From Marthasterias glacialis (lineage: Eukaryota; Echinodermata; Asteroidea; Forcipulatida; Asteriidae), in the NCBI GenBank assembly GCA_911728455.2, contig OU452229.1, forward strand, positions 17,302,754 through 17,366,753: a stretch of 64,000 nucleotides of DNA, written 5' to 3'. The translations under genes were made by a program, and so were the position numbers. The notes beneath the pieces were generated by a model. The model saw only the letters and a list, made by a program, of their open reading frames with translations. It was not told the DNA's origin and did no database searches. Positions 1-9,560 of this stretch are shown here, one piece after another. Each line of letters starts with the position of its first letter. Positions within the stretch are counted from its first letter, which is position 1.

Positions 1-261
1 TGATTTGCCGCTTTTCCTTGCCCCCTCTCTAATCGTATGACCCAGTTTTGATCCCACCACTGTTGGCAGACTTGGGGTAAACATGTGGAATAGATACATC
101 TCCATTCCTGTTTGGTAACTGAAGGTTACCCCTGACTCGGCATGAGTTTCCTTCTACATGTTAAGCAATTACATTTTCACATTGTCATCCAATTTAAAGC
201 AAGGTTTTCTTTACCCTAACTTCCTTGAGTTTTTTACAAATATCCTTCCTCGCTCTAAAAC

Positions 262-405
262 AAAATCCAACACCAAATGGTAACTCAGAACCCAAACTAT
301 TGGACTCTGATTATGGTGGTATTCCTGATCCCATGTAGAACATCATCAGATTACTAGTGCAGTCTTCAGTTCAACAGAATCCAACAAAACATGCAGTTGG
401 ATTTT
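262..405. repeat. Short palindromic repeat, copy 1 of 2
   Basis: Ends in AAAATCCAAC and its reverse complement GTTGGATTTT. The interior (GTAACTCA, ACCCAAACT, TATGGTGGTAT) recurs in diverged form at 30101-30250. Probably a non-autonomous transposon remnant. Confidence 0.5.
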
Positions 406-759
406 GAAAGGTTGAGGTGTGTAGGGTTAACATACAGTACACAAACTTCAGGCAACTTCACATAGTATGTCAATATGCAAACAGAACTTGTCTTTCTTTT
501 AAAATCTAAGACCACATTGACAAATCAATGTGCCAGATTGAGGAACAATCCTCATTTTGAGCCATCTTGTATTCTCCCACTCAAACCAATGAACCAAACC
601 GAGGCTGGAAGGGGAAAAGTCTCTTTGCTTTAAGAATTAAAGGTAAAATTGTCACTGTGCATAAAAGTATTTTACAGAGACGGCTTCAGAGTGAAAAACC
701 CAAGATTCCCCAAATTGGCATGGTCCGTTTAAAACTACCAGCTGGGAGATGGATGGGTG

Positions 760-910
760 TTAGTTTGACAATTGCTGGGAGATTACAAGGCCTGATACTT
801 CACAGAGGCAACACAGGCCTACATGTACATGTCCTTGATCATTGCCTTGGTGCCCCTTGAAATGTTCCAGTGGAAATCTAAATTTTGCTCTGAAGTGCCC
901 TGTACCAAGG
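760..910. repeat. Dispersed GGCACCAAGGC repeat
   Basis: Shares ATTGCCTTGGTGCCCC and AAATGTTCCAGT with 6705-6860, 12598-12690, 30765-30900 and 31285-31355 in either orientation. Several copies also share AGGCCTGA and GGAGGCAAT blocks that pair as an inverted repeat. A non-autonomous element family is likely. Confidence 0.5.
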
Positions 911-1361
911 AGAAACTGCCTTGCCCCTTCAAGAATGAAGTATCGGGCATGTCAATCTCAAATTGATTCTTAATTCATATCTCGATTTGCACACTTCTGT
1001 TATCTTGGTAAGTCCCAGTCTGAATTTATGTGCAACCATAGAAATTAACCGATACAATGGGACCAGTCTTTTATCAACAAAACACACCTGTACAGCATAA
1101 AATGTACAGGAAGAATGCAACCTGATAACAGCTTTATGTAAGTTGTCTTAATGTGTCTGTCATCAAAACAAAATAGTATAGCCATCCCTGACAACACCCT
1201 CCACTATTCCCTTTCAAACTAATGACGCTAAGATAGAGTCATACTAGATACCATCACACCTAAGACACTAAGATAGAGTCATACTAGATACCATCACACC
1301 TGGATATAGATGGGTTGCTCATGGCATCAACACTGGGAAAAATTTGCCATCTTTAACCAGT

Positions 1362-2008
1362 TGAAACTGAATGACGTCAATGCACGCATATGTTTCCCCT
1401 GCCTGGAAACGGAGGCCGTCTTGCGACGCCATTTCATAATTTCGGACCACTGGAGCAAAGGTCGCCCGGTCATTCAACTGCAGAGCGTGCGCAGACCACG
1501 CACACGCCGTGTAATGCTTCGATTCACCCAAAGAAGGACAAAAAAGATTGTGCGTTTACTCGTATTCTGTGGCTATTGAGAGGTGTTTTTTGTGTAATCC
1601 CCGATTAAAGACCTTTGTCCTTTTGTTCCAAGAAATGGAATACGAGGCACCGAGAGGCTTCCACCATTGTTCATTCATTGTATTTTGGCTGAATGGAGGT
1701 GAAGTCAGAGTGAGCTGGCAATCAAGCCATGGCTCCATGTTAAATGCCACTCTTATGCCGTAGGTAACGGCCAATGCTTTGCAATTCATGCTGTGTGAAT
1801 TCGACATTTTCTCAGTCGAGCAACAAAATGGACGATCCAACAAAGAGAATCTTTCTTCACTTGGAATTGGCAAGTCACGGTTTCTTTGTAGCAGCGGTAC
1901 CCTCAAAGAAAAAATATTCTGGCAATTCCGGAAAAAAGAATCCCGCCAGGGGGACGGGACAACAACAATAAAAGAATCTCGGCGGCAACTGGTTAAGCAA
2001 AACATTTA
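1362..2008. repeat. Unclassified 650-bp repeat, copy 1
   Basis: Collinear with 44224-44842 over its whole length, sharing blocks such as CAAAGGTCGCCCGGT, GACCTTTGTCCTTTTGTTCC, GAGGCTTCCACCATTGTTCA and CCGCCAGGGGGACGGGA. Small indels interrupt any reading frame. No recognised transposon protein, so the family is unnamed here. Confidence 0.65.
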
Positions 2009-2040
2009 ACTATTATTGCTTCATCCTTCAGATGTTACAT

Positions 2041-2290
2041 GCCCAGTGCATTGTGTAATGCACAGAAAAGAACCCAGTTACACTTATCACTAAGACAAGG
2101 GGTTTGTTTCTGGCAGTGGCTGCTGAATGAACCACAGCAGCACCTTGTAAACCTATAAGGTGAGCTTCATAAATGGGTCTCATAATTCAAAAACTTCAAA
2201 AACCTGAATTTAAAAAAAATAATAATAAGGGCCTTGAGTACCTGTTTGTTGATAGATACCTGCACTATATAAGACTCCAGTATTATTATT
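2041..2290 (+). mobile_element. SINE remnant (3' part)
   Basis: Shares TGTGTAATGCA, CCACAGCA.CTTGTAAACC and a final GCACTATATAAG followed by TATTATTATTA with the better preserved SINE at 53002-53400 (opposite strand). The tRNA-like head is missing. Confidence 0.6.
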
Positions 2291-2529
2291 AAATAGTGTA
2301 TTGCTCCCTATTGGGTAAAACTTTGTACTGGTCGAGTATAGTTAACAGCCCCTTAGCAAATAAGAGAAGTTACACTTGTGCGGGGAAACAACCCCCAAGA
2401 CAAGGGTCCCATTTCATAGGAATGTTAAATATTACAAAGTTGCAGTGAGATATTTTACATAGCTTTAAATTGACTAATATTAATAACCAAAATAACATGC
2501 CATGAAATAAATAACGCAATGACTGGTTT

Positions 2530-3178
2530 TCTAGCTAACCATTTTGATTCAGGCAAACCGTTTTGATACAGGCTAACCACTTTGATTCAGGCTAACCATT
2601 TTGATTCAGGCTAACCATTTTGATTTAGGCAAACCTTTTTGATTCAGGCTAACCATTTTGATCCAGGCTGACCTTTTTGATTCAGGCTAACCATTTTGAT
2701 TCAGGCTAACCATTTTGATTCAGGCTAACCATTTTGATTCAGGCTAATCATTTTGATTTAGGCAAACCTTTTTGATTCAGACTAACCATTTTGATTCAGG
2801 CTAACCATTTTGATTCAGACTAACCATTTTGATTCAGGCTAACCATTTTGATTCAGGCTAACCATTTTGATTTAGGCAAACCTTTTTGATTCAGGCTAAC
2901 CATTTTGATCCAGGCAAACCTTTTTGATTCAGGCTAACCATTTTGATTCAGGCTAACCATTTTGATTCAGGCTAACCATTTTGATTTAGGCAAACCTTTT
3001 TGATTCAGGCTAACCATTTTGATCCAGGCTGACCTTTTTGATTCAGGCTAACCATTTTGATTCAGGCTAACCATTTTGATTCAGGCTAACCATTTTGATC
3101 CAGGCTAACCATTTTGATCCAGGCTGACCTTTTTGATTCAGGCTGACATTTTGGTTCATGCCAACTATTTTGATTAGT
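2530..3178. repeat. 19-bp minisatellite, about 33 copies
   Basis: The main unit is GATTCAGGCTAACCATTTT. Two recurring variants, GATTTAGGCAAACCTTTTT and GATCCAGGCTGACCTTTTT, are interspersed in a patterned way. Copies fade at both edges. Confidence 0.95.
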
Positions 3179-3686
3179 CATGTTATTGAAAAAGTGACTG
3201 ACTGCATTTTGTAAGATTTATTTCCTGACAAACATCATTGTGAAATGTTACCTCTTATGGTAACAGATATCACAGTATCAATGGCTTCCAGGATGGATAA
3301 CATTTCATGTTTTCATCCGGTTTCAAACAATCTGGCTGTGCTGTCACTTTTTTTTCATTTTCTTTGAAGCGATGTCCAGCCAAGAACCAAATGTGTAAAG
3401 ATCTGCCAAACTAACACCAGACTAATGGGATACCAGTTGAAATGGCACAAGGCTTGGTCACATTGTGGGGCAAAAATGAATTTAAAAGGAAAGATGTAAA
3501 TGCTATAATCAGTGACCGTTTTCCACTTCGTTTTTTCGTCATTTATCATGTCCAATCAACCTTTATCAAGATTTTGCTGAGTTATTTCAAACGCTTCATA
3601 ATAAATGTGCAGAATCTATGCAAGAGATGTTATAAAACAAATACCGACTGCATATTATTTGTGAAATTTACAAACTATCATCTTAT

Positions 3687-3864
3687 GGGCCCAATTTCAT
3701 AGAGCTGCTTAAGCACAACAAAAATATGCTACCCAGAATAAGGTTACCAGCCAAAATAGCACGTCACATGTATCACCTGTGACTACTGGTATCCTGCTTA
3801 TTTTTGCATCGCGGAAATTTGTTAAGCCATATTTTCTGCTTATGCAGCTCCATCAAATTGGGCC
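3687..3864. mobile_element. Palindromic MITE-like element, family P1
   Basis: Begins CCCAATTTCATAGAGCTGCT and ends with the near complement GCAGCTCCATCAAATTGGG. The interior has AGAATAAGGTTACCAGCC, TGGTATCCTGCTTAT and TGCTTA blocks. At least four further clear copies occur in the window. Confidence 0.85.
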
Positions 3865-3959
3865 TTGGTGATCCCTGGAGTCTTTTACTTTAGGATGCTC
3901 AAAGCATCTTAAGATGACAGTTTTACTTTTCCACTCGTTCCAGTCAATATTTGTACTAA

Positions 3960-4085
3960 GGCCGTGTCCAAGTGGAAGCTTCGGCTGTTGCTAAGGGTGT
4001 TGTTATGGACTTCCTATGCTTTCAACGCATGTTGCCTTGGCAATCAAGCCACAGCTGCAGCCACAGCCAGAGTTTGGATATGGCC
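3960..4085. mobile_element. Palindromic element P3 (GGCCGTGTCC)
   Basis: Starts GGCCGTGTCCAAGTGGAAGC and ends GAGTTTGGATATGGCC. The inside has a CACAGCTGCAGCCACAGCC part facing a GCTTCGGCTGTTGC part. Confidence 0.65.
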
Positions 4086-4199
4086 TGATATCTTCGACAT
4101 GTACACACTGTACGCTGCATATTCTTATCAGTGTCAGTTACATTCTCTTTTGACTGTGTAAAGTCTGAACACATCTTAGCAAGTGAACCCAACTCTTAC

Positions 4200-4297
4200 C
4201 CCTGCTCTAAGGAGATAGTGTTCCAGTGTCTTCCCTGACTCCAACCAGACACCTTTCTTGGGATCCTCATCCGCAAGAAAGAGACCATATTCGTTGG
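4200..4297 (-). CDS. TLN: Talin exon 3: F0 segment with the DPKKG motif
   Basis: This 98-nt exon lies between TTATTTGCAG and GTAAGAGTT. It encodes the conserved GLFLADEDPKKGVWLESG stretch, the strongest single piece of talin evidence in the window. It ends in phase 0. Confidence 0.92.
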
Positions 4298-5657
4298 CTG
4301 CAAATAAGAAAAGAAATACAATTAGATGCATAATGATTGGGAAAATCTAAGGAGGAATTTGTGAAAATCTTTGAAGATTCAATTTTTAACGTTTGTATTA
4401 TAATCTAAGAAAGGTATCAAAGGAATTGTGAATGGGGTTGAATGGCTTGTGACTAGCACCCCCCAACAAAGGTGTTGACAAAATAGGGAGACCGCCATCA
4501 AAGGGTTAGATAGCTCACTTGGTAGAGCACCGGTACGTTAATCCAGAAGTTGCAGGTCCAAGTTCCTGTCTAGTCAATTTTTCTGTGTTTTTACTTGATA
4601 AAATCAAAGGGATTCAGTTACACTTATGGGTTATTTTGAACCCAATTGACAGATTTTTTCATCAACTATGTAACTTAATTCACCATAAAGTTTCCATTTA
4701 CCATAATCCTTGATTTGCAAAAAACGCTTTCTGTTCAGTCTCAATTAATTCTATCTCCACATTAGCTTCCAGGCGTTCAGTAAAAGAATCAACATTTGTC
4801 TTTGAAAAGCTGACAACATGAATTTAAACATAAAAACTACCGTACTCAACTTTAAAGGTAGAATACAGGCTTAGAAGTCATCAAATTGTTTATTTATTAG
4901 TTTCAGTCTGAAAGCTTACTGATTATGGAGTTCATGCCAGTACCAATCTGCCATATAAATATTCCTGTCTGAAATACTGTCAATGTCGTGAAAATAGAAT
5001 TTAAAGACCTCCATTCTAATTTCTGAAAATTATTGCAAAAAACATTTGTCCAAAGCACAATATAACGTGGTGAAAATGTCTTTTCCAAATACTTCTTTCA
5101 ACTTTTGCAAAATGAATTTTGCAGACATTTGTGTGAATCTTTGTTTAAATATATTTGCAGCAGTCAAAATAAGCAACTTGGCAATGGGGGGGGGTCTTCA
5201 AATGCTATTTCTTGATTTTGACAGCATATCAGACAGATTTCTTTCATGGATTGGTATATGTGTATGCACTTTGAAATAATTAAATGAGGTTAATAAATTT
5301 TTGATAAATACCTACTGATCCTATACTTTTTACAAACGAGTGTTGACCAACCCCATTTAAGGCCAATATGAACGCAGCAAATATTAACTTGTTATCAACT
5401 GGATGGACTGAGATGCAATTTCAGAGAATCAAGTCAAACAAGAACAACAAAAATTGTATTTCAAGTCACAACTCCTGTATTCAGTGACCACATGATCAAT
5501 ATGTCAACTTACGCTGCCCGAGTAACGCAGCAGCCTCCGGATTCTTCTCTCGAATGCTTCGGCAAACGTCATAGACCAGCCCGGTTGGATCAAATTGCAT
5601 GGTCTTGGTGCTGTTTGCAGCCACAATGTTGATTTTCAATGAAATCTTCAACGCCAT
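4200..5657 (-). CDS. TLN: Talin, N-terminal F0 region (partial gene, first two coding exons)
   Basis: Talin links integrin tails to actin at focal adhesions; its N-terminal head is an atypical FERM domain (F0-F3). Two exons, 5657-5513 and 4297-4200, join in phase to give 81 residues. They start MALKISLKINIVAANSTKT, continue with a TMQFDPTGLVYDVCRSIRE segment, then EYGLFLADEDPKKGVWLESG, and end LLRAG. This follows the known order of talin F0 (TMQF..., VYDACRIIRE, GLFLSDDDPKKG.W, LD/EYY/HYLLRNG). The start ATG at 5657 has a GCCACAATGG context and lies 28 nt inside an exon with a good acceptor (TTCCTTTCCAG). The second exon ends in phase 0 with GTAAGAG. The next talin exon would encode the F0/F1 junction; I could not find it in 1-4199, so it is probably off the left edge. 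Whether this is the only talin of the animal cannot be judged here. Confidence 0.93.
4298..5512. other. Talin intron between coding exons
   Basis: The intron contains a tRNA-derived SINE fragment (about 4505-4575) and, at about 4897-4990, a diverged partial copy of the repeat that is tandemly duplicated at 12165-12544. The remainder is AT-rich and unremarkable. Confidence 0.7.
4505..4575 (+). mobile_element. tRNA-derived SINE fragment
   Basis: A-box TAGCTCACTTGG (4511-4522) with TAGAGC following, and a degraded B box GGTCCAAGTTC (4555-4565). CTGTCTAGTCAATTTTT follows, the usual exit from the tRNA part into a SINE body. Confidence 0.55.
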
Positions 5658-5685
5658 TGTGGCTGGGTGGTGTTACCACAGTTAT
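5513..5685 (-). CDS. TLN: Talin exon 2: end of 5'UTR plus codons 1-48
   Basis: The acceptor TTCCTTTCCAG lies just above 5685 and the donor GTAAGT just below 5513. The first 28 nt (5685-5658) are untranslated. Coding starts at 5657 and leaves one base (C) to complete a proline codon in the next exon. An untranslated first exon must therefore lie upstream, consistent with the candidate near 23.7 kb. Confidence 0.9.
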
Positions 5686-6704
5686 CTGGAAAGGAACGAC
5701 ACAAAGGTACAAGAAGATTGTTAATTACAATGCAAATTGAAAAACAGCACTACCCTGTTTTGATTGTTACTTCCCTTAAAGAAATATACCTGTCTGCCTT
5801 GAGAAAATTGTGTTTAAGTCTGACCTTACTTTTCTTGTCAAGAACTGAGACAAAAGTCTTATACCGTTATGTTGTTTTCTCAAGAAAGGGCACATAAATT
5901 TTCAAGACATTTTCACAGATAGTTTTATGATAATACAAATGCACAGGCACAATCATGGGCGCACATTTTTTTGGTGTCCGTCTTATGAACAACAGTTTCA
6001 AAGCCACTGATGTAACAGTTACTCAGCATTATTTTTAAATCAAATATTCAGTGCTGTGTCAATGAAGAATACAAAATACTTGAGTTTGTAAACTACAAAA
6101 TCTGCAATGAGTTACTCTATATATATTTGCTGTCTTTGTAACAAGAAGTGCCCATGACTGTGGCTGTGCACATATTGACACAGGACAGCTGGTTAGAATG
6201 AATTGAATCTCTTCCAAAAAAAACAACCATCTCTTTAAAGCTAGGCGTTGCATCTTTACGAGCTCCAGTAACATTTGCAAAATCAAATTAACTTTCTATA
6301 TCCCTGGACCGAAACCAGCCGCTGGAAACTTGTTTCATTCCTAATACAATTTTCCAAATAGAATATATTGCGCCTGACTCACATGCTCATACGGCATATT
6401 AAGAAAACTGAGTCTGAATTTATGTCCAAGGCCAACTTAAGAACCCCTTCAGGAGAAGAAAAAAAACGTGTTTATGACAAGCTTTATAATTGTAAGCAGA
6501 GGGTTGTTACCAATCGGAAAAGTGATAAAAGTACAATTTCAGTTCATTGCGTTTTACAGAATTAATTTCAGATGAGGGCAAACGTGGCAGGGAATGGCAT
6601 TGAGGCATCAGTGTGAAACAATGTTCAACATGTACTCTTAAAGGATAATGTAGTAGAGGAATTATAAACAAACTGCCTTTTTCTTTGGATAAAATCAAAC
6701 GCAA

Positions 6705-6860
6705 GGGCCTGATTCTTCATGGAGGCAATTATCCCCAGGCCCCTGGTCATTGCCTTGGTTCCAATGAAATGTTCCAGTAGAAATTTAAGTTTCCCCACAC
6801 AGAACTACCCTTTCATATTAAGGAAAAACTGCCTTGCACTTACTTACATTACCAGAAAGA
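6705..6860. repeat. Dispersed GGCACCAAGGC repeat, diverged copy
   Basis: Contains GGTCATTGCCTTGG and GAAATGTTCCAGTAGAAAT in the same order as 760-910. Confidence 0.5.
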
Positions 6861-6961
6861 AGTCAGCCCTTCAAACTAAAACTAACTTGCGACATATCAA
6901 GAGTGGAGTTTCATGTACATGTATTGACTTAATTCACCTGACGTCATCATCACAATAATCG

Positions 6962-7075
6962 TGGTTGCGCCAATTTGGGAGTCAATGTCCCTGTGTGTTA
7001 TACAGTGTAGTGCGAATTTTAGGCCACGCCACATTTACACACTCACCAATTGACTCCCAAAAAGGTTGGCGTGGA
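6962..7075. repeat. Possible small inverted-repeat element
   Basis: TTGGGAGTCAAT (6973-6984) is perfectly repeated inverted as ATTGACTCCCAA (7048-7059), with GCGCCAA/TTGGCG flanks in partial agreement. Confidence 0.4.
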
Positions 7076-7573
7076 ACAGTCGCCCATGTGACGTGCATGC
7101 GAGGGGTCAAAACAACTCAAAGTTTACCAGGAAATGAAGGTCAGTTTTCAGAAGGAAAAACTTTCACCCCCCCAACAAAAATTAAAATCACGAGAAACTG
7201 AGAGCATAGTTAAAGAGACAGATATGAAAGTAATTTTTTTTTATTATAATTGATGCGACATGTTAGGTTGACTAAATCAATAACAAACAAAATGTATTAC
7301 AGTATCTCAAGGCTGGAAAAAAAATTAACGTCTACTTTACTAAGATCAAGTTGTTACTTTCTTGTGAAAGGTTGCACAGAATGGTGAAAAGACATAGCTA
7401 AGAAATTCCAAGAATGACTGTTGCCCATGTGTCATCATTCCCAAACGTCCAACGACAAGGATGAATAATTCATCGAGAATCTCATCTCTAATAATTTACA
7501 TCTGGAATAAATATTCAACTTCTGAATGCTTTCGTTCCAAGACCATGTTTTGCCAGGATGTCCAACAACACAT

Positions 7574-7895
7574 AATTCATCACCGTTTTCACGAACAGCC
7601 ACTTATCTTTAAATCCCATGTTGAAAGAGGCGATTTTTCGTTTTCACGAACAGCCACTTATCTTTAATTAATATTTAATCATATTTTAGCATTTCTCCAC
7701 ATAAAAAATACGATTCTATAGGTACGATTATGTACTTGAGTATCGTTTAACATCGCATTGATGAAAAACAGTACTTATTTTAACCTGTGGAATGACGTTT
7801 TAAACGCAAACAAAACTTCAACGTTGATAAACTCAAAAACGTATATTCTCGCGCACATAAAGATAACAGGCTGTTCGTGAAAACGGTGACGAATT
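7574..7895. mobile_element. Inverted-repeat element with 27-bp termini
   Basis: The left arm (7574-7600, containing CACCGTTTTCACGAACAGCC) and right arm (7869-7895) match in inverted orientation with one mismatch. The left arm plus ACTTATCTTTA is directly repeated at 7639-7667, so one end is doubled. No coding capacity: a MITE. Confidence 0.8.
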
Positions 7896-7944
7896 GAGTA
7901 CAAAGTCAACAACATGGGGAAAGGGACTGAAATAAACTGATCTC

Positions 7945-8338
7945 AAAGGGACACGCTGCCTTCAGATTGGGTGTTTTTGGGCTACAAAAAAAGCGTTTGT
8001 TATGAAATGAATATGGTTGGATAGATATTTTAACAGTAGAAAATAATTGACATAAATATCCCTTGAAAGTGTGTTTTTTGTTGAACTTCGTGACAGAACA
8101 CGGTCTGCCATTTTGTAGAATCAAATTGTTGACTCCACAAAATGGTGGACCGTATGCTTCTGTGCAGAGTGTGGTTCCGCTAATTGTGTTTCCAGAGACA
8201 AATGTATGTCTTTTTGAATCACTACTCACTAATTACAACACACTGTAGGTGTTTTATTGCATGAATAACTCTTAAAAAGGATAAGGAACTAATCAAAACA
8301 GCAAAATTTTAAGAGATTTGGAGGCAATGTGTCCCTTT
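7945..8338. mobile_element. Inverted-repeat element with AAAGGGACA termini
   Basis: AAAGGGACACGCTGCCTT at the left; AGGCAATGTGTCCCTTT inverted at the right (two mismatches over 17 bp). Inside, CGGTCTGCCATTTTGT and ACAAAATGGTGGACCG (about 8102-8151) form a second hairpin. About 394 bp. Confidence 0.75.
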
Positions 8339-8939
8339 AAGGTCTTGTTGGGTGCAAAGTTTGTGCCAGTATGAAGCTAAATGGTGCTACATACAAACTT
8401 ATGGTTCTAAGAAATGTTTGTGCCAGTGAAAAGCTGTCATCTATAAGAGTTTTAATTTGTTCCTTTCCTCATCCATCCCTGAGCAAATATGAAACAAATA
8501 TGTAAGACAAAAGCAGTTTTTCTCTCAAAAATGCAACCAACACTTTCAATTGAATTTTGACAAATCGACTTTCAGAGTCATTTCTTTGAAACCTGATGGT
8601 TTTTAGGAATGTAATCTTCCACACAATCCCTACAAGAAGTTGATTTAATTCCTTCTTCTGCATCATATGATTCAGTTCAGAATTCAGACTGTATGGCTTC
8701 TCAGACATTCCTTTTTGTGAAGTAATTTCCCAGGAAGCTGGGCAGCATTTCTACATATTCTGGATGACAGTTTGCTATAAAAATAAATTTCACATAATCT
8801 CTCGGTACTGTCACTGACTGTATGTACTATGTACGTTGCAGTATGTTGAATAATACCTTATATGAAACCGAATACAAAATTGAATTTAAAAATACATCCA
8901 CCCCCTATTAAAAAAAAAAACCTAATTAAGTAACTCAAT

Positions 8940-9560
8940 TGAGAGAGTCTACCAAGTAAATGTGCTGGAATAAGTTTATTGCTGCTCCAGAGAACTCAGC
9001 ACACAGTGCGTGCAAGAAACGACTTCATTTGCATTTTGGAAATGCCAGCCGTCTCCTCTCTCTCTGTCTACTTAATATGATTGCTGGACTCTATTGAAGC
9101 ATTAAGCCCCTTCAGGAAAGGTGTCTCTTTCAATTAACATTTCCAAATGAGGAGCTATTATTGTTTTAAGAGGTTGGCCGAGATGCAGTTGGACGGTTAA
9201 GTGTAGTAACGTCGTCTCTAAGTTCCCGTGTGAGAGGTTCCTATGTGAGAGCCAAACGGACCTGGTGCTTGAGATGTAATGGTTACTAGGCAAGGGTCTT
9301 TAATATACTCGGTTTGCCGATGGCTTCGTGTGAGACTATTTACATTTCTTTTTCAACCAGGAGCAGACCATGCCTTCCAATATATATTTTACTTCTAGAT
9401 TACAGACGTCCATGAGCACCAGAAAATATTCATAATTTCATCTGAGGTAACGAGAGACTCAGTTCGAAGAAGTAAATTCTAGGAATTGACTTTACATGTT
9501 TCTGTTCCTATTTATACAAGAAGATTCCTTTCTTTTGGCGGCATCACACTGCGTGTTGCT
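8940..9560. promoter_or_regulatory. Candidate conserved non-coding element in talin intron 1
   Basis: A long stretch with no inverted or tandem repeat and higher GC than its surroundings. It includes an octamer ATTTGCAT (9027-9034), TTTCAATTAAC and CCAAATGAGG. Regulatory function is a guess from composition. Confidence 0.25.

Larger units (their letters stand above)
1..4199. other. Talin intron (left part of gene), repeat-rich
   Basis: No coding exon was recognised on either strand. The stretch holds a short palindromic repeat (262-405), part of a dispersed GGCACCAAGGC-type repeat (760-910), an unclassified 650-bp repeat (1362-2008), a SINE 3' part (2041-2290), a 19-bp minisatellite (2530-3178), a copy of the AATTTCATAGAGCTG element (3687-3864) and a GGCCGTGTCC element (3960-4085). 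The rest looks unique. Confidence 0.7.

Noticed and set aside
1556-2005. 149-codon minus-strand frame
   Set aside because: Lies inside a dispersed repeat; the second copy at 44224-44842 does not keep the frame, so coding is unlikely.
2530-3178. CRISPR-like array
   Set aside because: Units are contiguous with no unique spacers; it is a eukaryotic minisatellite.
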